Assembly (NCBI GenBank): GCA_907165275.2
Contig: OU015651.1
Location: forward strand, 5,850,501-5,914,500
Source: Zygaena filipendulae
Taxonomy: Eukaryota > Arthropoda > Insecta > Lepidoptera > Zygaenidae
DNA length: 64,000 nucleotides
Reading direction: 5' to 3'
In this document: one piece after another, positions 33,261 through 44,554 of the stretch
How positions within the stretch are numbered: the first letter of the stretch is position 1
How the letters are laid out: each line of letters opens with the position of its first letter
Made by a program: the position numbers and the translations under genes
The notes under the pieces: generated by a model
Database searches by the model: none
Seen by the model: only the letters and a program-made list of their open reading frames with translations
What the model was told of the DNA's origin: nothing

Positions 33261-33490
33261 AGGGCAATTATGTAACTTTTGTTTCAATCATTTTTCGTTT
33301 TCAATCGGAAACATAGCGGTTTTGTGATTAATTGAGTATGTTTAAACGGCTTCAACTTTTGTAGTATGTTCATTTTGGTTGATTGCTAGATATTGTAGGT
33401 GCCAAAACGTGCATATTGTAATCGCAAAACCGCCATGTTTTTGATTGCAACCGAAAAATGATAGAAACAAGAGTTACATAATAGCCCCTC
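33261..33490. mobile_element. MITE with 'gggcaattatgtaac' ends, copy 1
   Basis: The left end agggcaattatgtaac and the right end gttacataatagcccct are inverted over ~60 bp, including cattttt cggtt.caatc. The interior has ttttggttgattgctagata. Related copies occur at 33574, 38749 and 43600. Confidence 0.75.
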
Positions 33491-33573
33491 TGAACCCAAA
33501 CCACAGATAATATAATACTGACCAAACTAAGTAGAGCTTGTGCTATGGGTACCAGATAAATGCTACCACTTAC

Positions 33574-33698
33574 CAGCAGGGTAATTATGTATTTTTTGTT
33601 GCATTCATATTTCAGTTTCAATCAGAAAAATAGCGTCCGTCATGATTTTGATTGCAATCAAAAAATGATAGAAATAAAACTTACATAATAGCCCCTCA
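33574..33698. mobile_element. MITE of the same family, internally deleted copy 2
   Basis: gggtaattatgta...gttgcattcatatttcagtttc joins directly to gattttgattgcaatcaaaa and gcccctca. The central ~100 bp is missing. Confidence 0.65.
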
Positions 33699-33789
33699 CT
33701 GATACTAGGTTTACGGTAGAACGATGAATTTATTAAAACTCTCGATATAAAAAAAAGCATTATCTAATAAACAATCAAAAAAACCTTAG

Positions 33790-33999
33790 CATAGTTAATA
33801 ATGGTTGGACATTATCGTATAAAACACAGTAGCTTTCTCTGTCCCTATATCAAATCTTTAAATCTACGCAACGGATTTGATGCGGTTTCCACCAATAGAT
33901 AGTGATTCATGAGGAAGGTTTATAACTATATTTTATCCTGGAATTCCCGCGGGAACTCCGAAATTACCGCGGGTGAAACCGCGCGGGTCAGCTAGTACT
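33790..33999 (-). repeat. Family A-type repeat, minus strand
   Basis: The head is at right (cgcgggtgaaaccgcgcggg, tcagctagta). The body (gcggtttccaccaatagata, gtgattcatgaggaagg) is the variant also found around the Ty3/gypsy insertion at 56405-56486. Confidence 0.75.
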
Positions 34000-34676
34000 T
34001 AATTATAATAATGTGTTCAATTTACGTAAATAATTTATTCGTCCACTACGTCATCATTTTAAAGTTTTTTTTTTAAGAAATTACTTAACAAAACATAAAT
34101 ATGATGACGTAGAGGCGAGAATCGGATACTGAACAGTGAACACCCTCCTTCAATAAGTCTCTTGTTCAACCAAAACTCCTTGTAAGTATGCCAATATTTT
34201 AATTAAATATGCACATTCTAAACACTCATACTCAGGGTATAGACACAGAAGACATTCATCACATAAATGCTCATCCTGATTCCTGACGCGGGAATCGAAC
34301 CCGCGAAATCTGGCGTAGAACTGAAGTCAGTTTCGCTAGATCCATGGTACTTTTGAAGCAATGAATAAGACAAAAGATAAAAGAGTAAAACCACATACCA
34401 ATTAGGTACCATTATAACGTTAGGTAGGTAATTAGGTATAGATATCTTCTCCGCGTTGGGAACTAACTCTGAATAATATAGCTGCAAACAAAGTTTATGT
34501 CTATGCATCCAGGAACTCCACTAACATAGGTAACTACGTAAACTCTCTCATCAAAATACTAACTTTCCGAATGACTAAAAACAGTTCTTAGGCTAAAGCC
34601 ACACTACAAACAGCTTCGTTTATTGCTAAGAGCCAAGAAACTCACCGAGTGACTAATCCCAGTGAACAGACATATA

Positions 34677-36310
34677 GTCCATTGAAAAGTTACATTTGGG
34701 GTTGCGTTTTTTAGAGGACGCAATTTTATTTTTTTGATGTGTAGGGGGGGTCAGTGTAAAGCTAAAACCAAGTTTGTGGGGTCGCTACCCTTGTCCCACG
34801 GCCGCCATCTTGAAAATAGGGGTTGGAATGGTTTTTACGGTATATCTCTTAAACTATTTATTTGAGAAAAAAAATTTGTTAATATTTTTTGTTGCAAATT
34901 AAATTCTCTACAACTTTGGTCCAGTAACTTTTTATCGTAGAACTATAAATAAAAAAGTTATAAGCGAAAATCTTCAGAAATTCGAGAAAAAAATTTATAT
35001 TTTTCGATGTAACTTTTTTTTTTATCATTTTACGAAAAAATTATATCGACCACTTTTGTAGATCGTTTTTTGAGGAACAACTTTTATTTGAATCATTTTT
35101 TCATTAAGTCAATAGCTAAGGTTTTACAGCGTTCCGAAGTGAGTACTATTTTTTAGTACTCTTAACTATACCTATATTATACGTGTGTACTAATAATATG
35201 TCATCAGTTATTTTTTTTTTTTTTTTACTTTGTTAATATAATTTTTTTGATTATTAATTTTGCAATATTATTAAAAATTAATTATTGACTCTTGACCTCC
35301 AGCACCCCCTGAGCTCCTAAAATTGATCTTTTGCAAATGCAAAGGAAAATGTGGAGCGATGTGTGGATGTCGAAAAGCAGGACTGAAATGTTCTGCAGTG
35401 TGCTTCCATTGTTCTGGAGAGACTTGCAGCAACGTAATGTAACTCTCAGAATTAATAAATGAAAATGACTTTGATGATGAACCGCCAACATTAACACCCC
35501 TTCCTTCGCCAGTTCTCCCACTGGTATTTAATTCAGAAAGCCGATCAGATGCTGAGCCGCAGCCTGGTCCATCGAAACGACTGAGGACGGAGTAGTTATA
35601 ATTTAGAAAATCACCGTGGATTATGCCTATTGGGGATACCACGTAAAAAAAAAACGCGCCTCTAGACTCTACCTCGTAGGTGGTGGGGAAAAGAGTCAAT
35701 AATTAATTATTAATAATATTGCAAAATTTGTAATTAAAAAAGTTATAAAAAAAAAAAAAACAAAACTGATGACATATTATTAGTACACACGTATAATATA
35801 GGTATAGTTAAGAGTACTAAAAAATAGTACCTACTCACTTCGGAGCGCTGTAAAACCTTAGCTATTGACTTAATGAAAAAATGATGCAAATAAAAGTTGT
35901 TCCTCAAAAAACGATCTACAAAAGTGGTCAGATATAATTTTTTCGTAAAATGATAAAAAAAAAAGTTACATCGAAAAATATAAATTTTTTTCTCGAATTT
36001 CTGAAGATTTTCGCTTATAACTTTTTTATTTATAGTTCTACGATAAAAAGTTACTGGACCAAAGTTGTAGAGAATTTAATTTGCAACAAAAAATATTAAC
36101 AAATTTTTTTTCTCAAATAAATAGTTTAAGAGATATACCGTAAAAACCATTTCAACCCCTATTTTCAAGATGGCGGCCGTGGGACAAGGGTTGCGACCCC
36201 ACAAACTTAGTTTTAGCTTTACACTGACCCCCCCTACACATCAAAAAAATAAAATTGCGTCCTCTAAAAAACGCAAGGTAAGGCCTAAAAAATGTAACAT
36301 TTCAATGGAC
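34677..36310. mobile_element. Fold-back element with ~620-bp inverted arms
   Basis: Arms 34677-35293 and 35691-36310 are near-perfect inverted copies starting gtccattgaaaagttacatt, flanked on both sides by ta. The arms are A/T-rich with many homopolymers, differ by a few indels and substitutions, and enclose a 397-bp unique centre. The arms themselves do not code. The arm words (ccgccatcttgaaaatag; gtagagaatttaatttgcaa) look transposon-derived. The superfamily is unknown. Confidence 0.85.
35296..35595 (+). pseudogene. C-terminal fragment of a CXC (tesmin/TSO1-like) cysteine-rich protein
   Basis: The frame reads PPAPPELLKLIFCKCKGKC, then GAMCGCRKAGLKCSAVC and FHCSGETCSN. The spacing C-x-C-x3-C-x3-C-x-C-x6-C-x3-C-x2-C-x5-C closely follows the zinc-binding CXC motif. 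An in-frame TAA at 35440 is followed by a further 50 codons in the same frame (acidic, Pro-rich, ending GPSKRLRTE), so the original protein probably had this acidic tail. No upstream coding remains inside the fold-back. The fragment is a relic of the autonomous parent's protein, or a captured piece. Such CXC tails occur in some insect transposon-encoded proteins, but I cannot name the family with confidence. Confidence 0.65.
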
Positions 36311-36453
36311 TAATATTCCATCATAGCTAGTTAATAGTGTGGCCACCTGCGATAGTGCGCAATATGAACAGGCGTTCACTAGGATTGGTCACTCGGCGAG
36401 TTTCTTGGCTCTTAGCAATAAGCGAAGTTCTTTGTAGTGTGGCTTTAGCCTTA

Positions 36454-36832
36454 ATGAAACTTAATCGTGTTGCGATGAGCTTCTCCTGTCCTAGGTAGTA
36501 TACATAATTACTTACTGAATATTGACTAACGAGCGAAGAAAAAGTTTTGAAGCGATTTAAACTTTAGCTTTCCCGTAGAAAGCATAGTTCTCCGCTTCTC
36601 GCTTTAAAAAAGTTAAGGAAATACAGTTTGAATTAACAAATTAAAAACGCTGAATTTAAATAATGAAGAGTGACTAATTGAAATAATGAGGTATCTAATT
36701 GTATGAAAAATCTACTTTGAATCCACAAAAAAGGAAGCTTTCTTTGAATTGCTTATGTTTATTGTAATTTTGAATTTTGGTATCTATCAAAAATTTTAGG
36801 TGATGTAAACCTGATGCTCACATAAACTTATT
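36454..36832. other. Non-coding A/T-rich DNA
   Basis: Nothing supported. Confidence 0.4.
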
Positions 36833-37562
36833 TTTTATTCCGGAATGTCCGCGAAAATTATCGCGGGAACAGCTAGTAAATAAATAAACATTAAAAACCG
36901 ATTTTTTAGCCGGGATCGAACCCATTATAGATACATTTGGGAAGAAAAATACAATTCCTGTATTACCTGCTAGTTGTGCCCCGCGGTTCACCCGCGTTAA
37001 TTTCAGAGTTCCTGCGGGAATTCCGGGATAAAAAGCACCCTTTGTGTTAATCTGATGTATAAGCTATATTATTGTAAAGTTTCATTTAAATCCATCCAGT
37101 AGTTTTTGCGTGAAAGAGTAACAAACATCCATCCATCCATCCATTCTAATAAAAACGAAATTTTACACCGTCGAAATTAATTCCTGAAAGTACCGAAAGA
37201 ACCGGGAATCAATTTTTAATTCCCGGTTCTTGAGCTAGGTCAAAAGAACCGGGAAATACCGGTATTTCCGGGACCAAGATTTCCCGGTTCTGAACCCTAA
37301 TCCATATATACTTACAAACTTTCGCGTTTATAATATTAGTAGGATACTAGCTATGCCCCGCGGTTTCACCCGCAGTAATTTCGGAGTTCCTGCGGAAATT
37401 CCGAGATAAAAGTACCCTATGTCCTTCTCTGTAGGTAGGTACCCCTGACAACGTGCATGCCAAATTTCATCCAAATCCGTTCAGTCGTTTTTGCGTGATT
37501 GAGTAACAAACATCCAATTATCCAAACCTCCACACTTTCACATTTATAATATTAGTAGGATT
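36833..37562. repeat. Cluster of family A copies
   Basis: A minus-strand head fragment (36833-36878) is followed by a plus-strand copy (36968-37345) interrupted at about 37144-37302 by a short insert rich in gaaccggg/cccggttc, and then by a second plus-strand copy (37346-37562) ending tttataatattagtaggatt. Confidence 0.75.
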
Positions 37563-38687
37563 AGTACCTAGGATTCCACAAACCCATATTGTCACTTATT
37601 AAAATAAAATTCTGGAAAGTAGAGTTAACCAAACAAAAGGTCTACTTTTTTAAGAAAATGGGTATTAAAACCCATTACCATACAATTATCACTTCATAAT
37701 CTTTAAACACTTAGTATAAAAAAAAAGAAATCAGTCTTCAAGGAAATCACTGGCCCTTATGTACCTAGCACTCGTAGCAATAAAAGTAGGTACGTAGGTA
37801 CATAATATCAGTCCCTTTCGGCCGCGTATACATAGATAGATAACTTAGTTTAGTAAGGCAGAATAATGTTTTTTCTTCACTGGTAACTCAGTTTCCTTTC
37901 CGTAGATCTTTTTTTAAATGAAATTTATTTTTGCCACGGTAGAGCTTCTGCAAAGATGGATATTGCAGTAATGAAATAAGTAATTATTATAATTATTATG
38001 AGAGAGCAGTTCTTTTTTTTAACGATAAGTACTTATAAACGAATTCTAAACTTGATTAATTACTTGAATTCGTAATGTGTTTTGTAAGCTAAGTTGACAA
38101 TGTAGCTATGTTATTGTACAGGGAAGTATGTGGCAGAAACGTCAGAAGCTTTGCTTTGCGTGTAATCTCTCGAAACTGAATGTTGTATGAAGTTGTTGGT
38201 GAAATCTTACATTTTTAAATAAAATTAACACGGTGCTTCAGCTTGGCACAGGCTGCAGTAATAATTAAATAGGTACTTAGGCACAAGATTTTTCTGCTAA
38301 TTTTTAGTGAACACATCGTGTAGCTAGCATTCTGCTACAATATCAACCTTTTTTATTATTTTTCTTTTGGAATGTCATTTTTTTATTTTGAAAAAGAGAG
38401 GTGTCAAAAAGAAAAAGAGGAGAGGATTTTGACTGGTGCGAGACTGAAAGAATGTATTGATATTCATAACTATGATATTATTATAAGTTATTATCAAAGT
38501 ACTGATTTTTATTCAACTTTTTTTAAAAACAATAGGCGGCCCTAACCTTGCTTAAGAGCAATTTCTTCCAGGCAATCATAACTAAAACAAAAAAATATTC
38601 ATGAGGTGGATGATGCTACATATAGGTAGGTACCTACTATTTTCGGTGACGCTTAAAATCGCTGAAAGCTTATTGATATGTTTCTTT
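37563..38687. other. Non-coding A/T-rich DNA
   Basis: Nothing supported. Confidence 0.4.
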
Positions 38688-39062
38688 GTTTGATACGCCT
38701 TCGCGCTTTAACTACCCAACCGACCATCATGAAATACGAACATGTTGTCAGCAGAGCAATTATGTAACTTTTGTTGCTATCACATTTCAGTTTTAATTAG
38801 AAAAATAGCGAATTTGTGATTAATTAATCATGCTTAGGTAGCTTTAACTTTTGATGTATGTTTATTTTGGTTGATTGCTAGATATTGTAGGTGTCAAAAC
38901 GTGCAAATTGTAATCGAAAACGCGAAATGTTTTTGATTGCAACCGAAAAATGATAGAAACATAAGTTACCCCTCAGGGGTGCCTAGAGAAAAGGACATAG
39001 GATACTTTTATCCCGGAATTTCCGCGGAAACTCCGAAATTAACGCGAGGAACAGCTCGTAAA
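38688..39062 (-). repeat. Family A copy split by a MITE
   Basis: The tail side (tttgatacgccttcgcgctt) is at left, and the head (cccggaatttccgcggaaac, tccgaaattaacgcg) at right, resuming at about 38991 with 'caggggtgcctagagaaaag'. The MITE at 38749-38990 separates them. Confidence 0.7.
38749..38990. mobile_element. MITE of the 'gcaattatgtaac' family, copy 3
   Basis: It begins gcagagcaattatgtaactt and ends aaacataagttacccctca, with the same interior (ttttggttgattgctagata) as 33261-33490. Confidence 0.75.
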
Positions 39063-40028
39063 TTAATAATAATTATTTGGGACAAAAACTAAATTGCATT
39101 GCATAACTGACTTGAGAAAACAAAAACTAACACAGATGGTGAAAATCTTGTAGCTTGCTTGTATTGAATGACCTTAGAGAAATAGCGTCGTCGCTTCAAA
39201 GACTTTAACAGCGATGTTCTATTCCGCATGGTCATCTCTGCTTCCGCAATCGCTCGAGTCTATCGGAAATAAGCACTTACCACGCCAGTCTGTATCCGTC
39301 TCCTGGGGTTCCACCACAATCTCTTTAACAGGGTTATTTTAATTTTATATTTTATACACAGGGTATAACTAAGGTTGAAATTACAATGGACGAAACGATG
39401 TTTATAAGATTAAAATATAATAATACTGTCAAACAAATGGTGATACTAAACTGAGCTAGTCTAAGGAGTCTCTTACCATTGTATTATCACAAATCTCAGA
39501 TACAAACTAACTCTGAAAATTTCAAATATAAAATTTGGGCACTCTCATCAGAGTATATGCTTCGTATGCATCATATTGTGTAATCTCTTTTCCAACAAAA
39601 AGTAACTAGGCAGGTAAGCTTTTGCTTACGGATTCACTGGTGTGAACTTTTTGTTAGTTGTTAGGTAACTTTTGGTAATTCTTTGATGTAAATGCATAGT
39701 TAAGAATATTAGATTCGTCCAATCGAAAGCGATCTTCAAATTTAAGTATACCTATCTAAAATATTTTTCCTTTATAGATATACAAGAAGAAAGGATAAAT
39801 CAAACTTCTAGAACAAATATTTCAATGTAAGAGAGCTTTAGATAGGAGCGCGAAACATGTGGTGGGTGAAAGAAATAAAATTAATTTATTTGCCAACCAA
39901 CACAAAATATTACAACTGCGACACTACAAAAATGTTGACAAAATGGTGTCGGCTCAGCATAATGCTATCTCACACACTTAACAGTGTGAGGCAGCGCTGG
40001 TTTTCAGCCGGAACCGCAGTAAAATAAA
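39063..40028. other. Non-coding; possible old repeat at 39890-40020
   Basis: No coding exon. The segment 39930-40015 (gttgacaaaatggtgtcggc...cacttaacagtgtgagg) is less A/T-rich and resembles an old element but has no clear ends. Confidence 0.4.
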
Positions 40029-40266
40029 TGGACGCAGATAAGCAATAGCATGTTAACCCACAAAATTAAGTTATTGATTCAGAACGATTTATTGAGAGTT
40101 AAGGAGCATTTTTTAATTATGTGTTTACCTTAATACATTGCTTAAATATGTAACTAAATATTGAACATAAAAAATGTTGACACAAAATGGCACTTCTACT
40201 TTTAAAACACGATTTACTCAAAATTTCTCCAGTGTGGGTTAACACACTATTGCTTATCTATGTCCA
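40029..40266. mobile_element. 238-bp MITE, copy 1
   Basis: The termini tggacgcagataagcaatag and, inverted, the right-hand ctattgcttatctatgtcca continue into tgttaacccaca. It is flanked by aataaa on both sides. A second copy of identical length in the opposite orientation lies at 49043-49280. Confidence 0.85.
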
Positions 40267-40333
40267 AATAAAAATAAAAGTAAAAAATAAACTATAAAAC
40301 CAAAATTACAATAAAAAATAAACTATGAAACTA

Positions 40334-41311
40334 AAACAAATTTTTAACAAAAAAATTAAAACCGACTTCCAAAAACACAAAACTAAAAATCTAAAAATAA
40401 AAAGCTAAAAATAACAACATTCCGATTTAATTCAAAAGAGAAAAAAAAACACACGTAATATTATTATTGGTTTGTGCTACCACTAATCGGTTTGAATTCG
40501 GTGACAAGCCTGCTGGTGTCTGCCCACTTGGGTTGTCCTGTTCACAAAAAGCTGGTGGCGGGAGTCGACTTAGCCCATCTACCCCCTCCATATTTGGCTT
40601 CTTACCGACTTTATACCGATCAGTGGTAGTACAAACCAATAATAATATTACGTGTGTTTTTGTCTTTTGGATTAAATCGGTATGTTGTTATTTTTAGCTT
40701 TTTATTTTTAGATTTTTAGTTTTGTGTTTTTGGAAGTCGGTTTTAATTTTTTTGTAAAAAATTTGTTTATTTCTCGCTTTTAATTGACTTACTTCGTAAT
40801 TTCTCTAAGTTACAATAGCCTAATGTCAACTGCCTAATGTCTTTTACAAAATATTGCTTTTCCCGACGCAGGGACGTTAATTGTTGAGGAGTTCTCCTGG
40901 TACATCATCATCAGTTCCACTTCACCATATAAATTGTGATGAGCATAAATTGTTTAGAAACCATATTAAAGTTAACGAATCGGAATCTGTGAAATACCTA
41001 TTATTTAGTAGTTCTGATGACCATCTGTGGTCTTCATCATCAGTTCCACTTCTTTAAATTTTACTTTCCGAAAGCAAATAAACGATTTACTATAAAAAAT
41101 CCAAAAATCGCTATAGGTGTACCTATAATTTTTGAAGAGTTCCCTCGATTACTTCAAGATCCCATCATCAGATCTGGACTTCAAACAAAAAAATATTTTT
41201 TCAAATAGGTCCAACCGTCTTCGAGTAATCGGTGAACATACATAAAAAAAAAGGAAAAAAAAAATACATATAATCGAACATAGAACCTCCTCCTTTTTGG
41301 AAGTTGGTTAA
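40334..41311 (-). mobile_element. 'accgacttcc' repeat with long-TIR module, minus orientation
   Basis: The module 40334-40768 has inverted ends (aaacaaatttttaacaaaaa) and encloses a G/C-richer core (ggcgggagtcgacttagccc). It is followed by 40769-41311, which ends cctcctttttggaagttggt. The same two-part organisation, inverted, is found at 44555-45771, suggesting one composite element. Frames inside are palindrome artefacts. Confidence 0.7.
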
Positions 41312-41436
41312 AAATAACAATATACTAGTACGTGACGTCTCGTACCCGGTTACTTATAGTAATCTGATACATCTGTTATCTGTAATACATCTGTAATCTG
41401 TAATCTGATATAGTAGATAATCTGGTGCATAAATAC

Positions 41437-41775
41437 GTGTTAATGAATTAACTGAAAACTAGAAAGTAGTTTCGTCAAAATCAACTAGCGAATCGATTGC
41501 ACTATGTTTTAATATAGTTTATTTTTTTCATTTTTATTAGCTAATGTCTAAATTATTTATAATACAATATTTGGCAAGTACGCCGCCCGCAGCAAACTAA
41601 TTTGAACCGGTAGGCGCGGTCAAAGCGCTTGGAATTTCGTAGATATGTCACCTCCAAACTAATGTTGAATAACTTTTAAAGTATAATTTTTTTGACATAA
41701 AATATAGTTTAATATATGTTTATTTTTTTAAATGGGGTGTATCAGGTTTTCAGTTAATTCATAAACACGTTGTAT
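41437..41775. mobile_element. Deletion derivative of the 3121-5356 Harbinger-like element
   Basis: The left part (acgtgttaatgaattaactg...gaaagtagttt) matches 3125-3290, and the right part (atttcgtagat.tgtcacctccaaactaatgt...gtatcaggtttt...cacgttgta) matches 5200-5356. The coding centre is absent. Confidence 0.85.
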
Positions 41776-42778
41776 AAAATAATACAGACAGGAAATAACA
41801 CGTCAACACGACGTCCCTTAAAAAATATTTAAGCAATTCTAAAAATGATTCTAAAATTTCTTTGTAACTGCGAGTATTTGACATTATGGTCTACACAAAC
41901 AGCCGCATTGACGACCAAGTATTGACGTGCGAACCTCCTGGCCTCAATAGAACGAAGCAAGTAGCCCCTTATACTCCGCTCGCGTGGAAATCACCTGATT
42001 CTAAAAACCCAAGCTTAAATCTACCACGAATTCTTATCTGTTGATGCTGAATTTATAGAATTCCAATACAGTACAGATAAAATAAAAGCCACGAAAGGAT
42101 AAAGCGAAAATAAAGAAACGATTGCTGGCGTGTTGGTTTTTTATATTAAAAAAAAATTGTGGTAACTACGCCTTTTATTTAAATTGGTATGGAATATTTC
42201 ATGCAGTAGATACCTAGACTTATTCGTTCTGTGAAATTTTGTTTCCGCTATTCATTAAATCACTCATGGAACCAGTGGTCGTGGCATTTGAGTGCAGTCT
42301 GTACGAGATTTCACCGCTCTTTTCATTCTAAATAATATTTTACATGCACCTCTAGTAACTAAAGGCACCTGCTTGTACAGTAAGCATCGAATATAGCTTA
42401 AATGGAAATGTAACTGTCTCCATCTATAATAATAATAATAATAATTCACTTCACAACACACAGATCTACTTGATCCCACACTAAGCTATAAGCTTGTGTC
42501 GTGGAAACCAAGCAAACGTGGTATATATACTACACGATACAGATAAATATCTATGCGATACAGATAAAAAAAAACAATGAATCCAAGTCACACGCGGCTT
42601 TGCTTTTAGTCTCACTAGTGATTGTAATGATATTCTCTAAATAAAATCATCTCCAAGGAAAGTGACGAAGCCTTATTATTTTTACTTCCTTACCATTTGA
42701 TGGCGCCAGTGTCCAACTCTCATTATAAGAATAAGCAACCACTGAATGATCCTTATCAATTGCACGGCAGAGCTGTAC
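41776..42778. other. Non-coding with microsatellite
   Basis: It holds an (ata)n tract at about 42426-42443, and 42455-42525 shares words with 31230-31335 in inverted orientation (old dispersed repeat). No gene. Confidence 0.45.
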
Positions 42779-42891
42779 TCTAATAATAATAATAATAATA
42801 ATAATAATATGTGATAGTGTCTTCCATTTGTAAATTACATTCAAGGTCCTACCTTACCTTACCTTATTACCTTGAATGTAATTTGCAAATG
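42779..42891. repeat. (TAA)n microsatellite and adjacent hairpin
   Basis: A (taa)n tract of about 10 units at 42779-42810 is followed by a hairpin: catttgtaaattacattcaa...ggt (from 42825) pairs with accttgaatgtaatttgcaa (to 42891) around a loop made of (cctta)n-like repeats. Confidence 0.8.
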
Positions 42892-43290
42892 CACGGAATA
42901 AAATAACGACTGCTTCTGAGTTTTTACGAGAGTGAGTGAGTGTGAGTGAGGTGTATTCAAGAGTCTACATAATAAATGCATCTACCCAGATTCTATGTTA
43001 ATTATTACAAATAAATAAACCACTGTTTCGACAGTTGTTAAATCTTATAGAAGTGGTTATTTTTTAGGTTGACTGTATCTATGCATTTACCCACAGCGGA
43101 TGTTAACGACTTGTGTACGTATTCTATATAAAATATTTACATAAACCTCCTGTGGTTAGCAAAACTCGAGAAAAAAAAACACATTTTCGGACGTAGGGCA
43201 ATTTTGAGTACCTATTTCGTTCATATAAGTGAACGTATGTACTTCATATACACTTTTCAGAGCCAGTGTAGGTACCCAACCCATATAGGT

Positions 43291-43470
43291 ATACTAGCTG
43301 TTGCCTGTGGTTTCGCCCCCTTTGATTTCGGAGCTCCCGCGGAAATTTCGAGATTAAAAGTTCCCTATGTCTTTTTCTGTCGCCTAACAAAGTGTATGTG
43401 AAAATTCATGATAATATATTAAGGCGTGAAAGCGTAATAAAGAAAACACATTCGCATTTATAATATGCAT
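43291..43470 (+). repeat. Family A repeat
   Basis: It starts actagctgttgcctgtggtt, and the body tttcggagctcccgcggaaa is diverged; the tail is acacattcgcatttataata. Confidence 0.7.
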
Positions 43471-43599
43471 GTGTGATGTATATTCACTATAGTATGCAGG
43501 TACAAATAAGATCATTTCAACTATTAATGTAGGTAGGTACCTAGTAAATTTATAATACTCGTATATTGCGAATGGAAGATATTGTAAAATAGTACCTGA

Positions 43600-43830
43600 G
43601 TGGCTTTAATGTAACTTTTGTTTCTATAAATTTCGGTTGCAATCAGAAAAATGGCGGTTTTGCGATTACAAAGATGCACGTTTTGACACCTACAATTTCT
43701 AGAAATCGTCCATAAATCCACATACTTCAAGGGAATTGTGTCTTTTTCAACTTGATTAATTTATCACAAACCGCTATTTTTCTGTTTGAAACTGAAATAT
43801 GATAGCAACAAATGTTACATAATTGCCCTG
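43600..43830. mobile_element. MITE of the 'gcaattatgtaac' family, copy 4
   Basis: Left ggctttaatgtaacttttgt, right aatgttacataattgccctg; the interior is in the opposite orientation to copy 1. Confidence 0.7.
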
Positions 43831-44554
43831 CTGAAACTATTTTCCACAGATTTCTCTTCGTAATTTCGTGAGTTCTTAATGAAAACCGTCTTTGTTATAA
43901 TATAATTTTATCAAGAGTAAAAGTCTCCTGAGAATTCGCTTGGGATTAAAGACGACAAGTTATCCATTGATGTGGATTGCTTGTGGTTCATGTGAATAAA
44001 CTACAAATCAAGATTTATTCCACTCGTACAATTTGTATTGTACAAATCCGTACAAGTATTTTTAAGACAGACAACATTTGTAAAAATTACTCTTTTGACC
44101 ATACAATATATCAGTAGGTACCTACCTGGATGACCGAGCCAATTTGCTTGTTTTTTTTTCTAGCTAGATCGGTTATAGCTGTGTACTAAATTTCATGAAA
44201 ATTATTGGACCCGTTTCCGAGATTCAGATTATATGTATATTATAATAGGTATATTCAAAATTCAAATTCAAAATTATTTAGGTATTACTTTCACAATGTA
44301 AACTTATAACTAAATAAATAATTTAAACATAATATATCGTTTAAAGGTAGTATATTATAACGATGGTTCTCCGTGATTAATCTCTCCAAAAAAAGATTTC
44401 ATGTATCACGATACACGATTATAGAGATTAAAGGGAATACAAAATTTACGTGAGTGAAACCCAGGATCTACTACCTATCTCTGTAATTACGTTTCTATAA
44501 TAACAATAATAATTAATTTTCAGTTTACTGTGTTTCACAGTGCTTAGTAGGTTT

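Larger units (their letters stand above)
34591..36450. mobile_element. Harbinger-like MITE carrying a nested fold-back element
   Basis: The outer inverted repeats are ggctaaagccacactacaaa on the left and, inverted, tttgtagtgtggctttagcc on the right, extending ~60 bp. Both sides are flanked by tta (34588-34590 and 36451-36453), the 3-bp target typical of Harbinger elements. A related end occurs at 53767. The interior is occupied by the fold-back at 34677-36310, so the outer element is the older one. Confidence 0.75.

Noticed and set aside
35271..35699. Minus-strand frames through the fold-back centre
   Set aside because: The plus strand carries the coherent nine-cysteine motif; the minus frames have none.
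37120..37143. (catc)n run as a microsatellite locus of interest
   Set aside because: It is the normal variable tail of the family A repeat.
40427..40697. Overlapping frames on both strands of the 40.3 kb module (similar at 45490-45724)
   Set aside because: Both strands give nearly the same peptide because the module is palindromic; not a gene.
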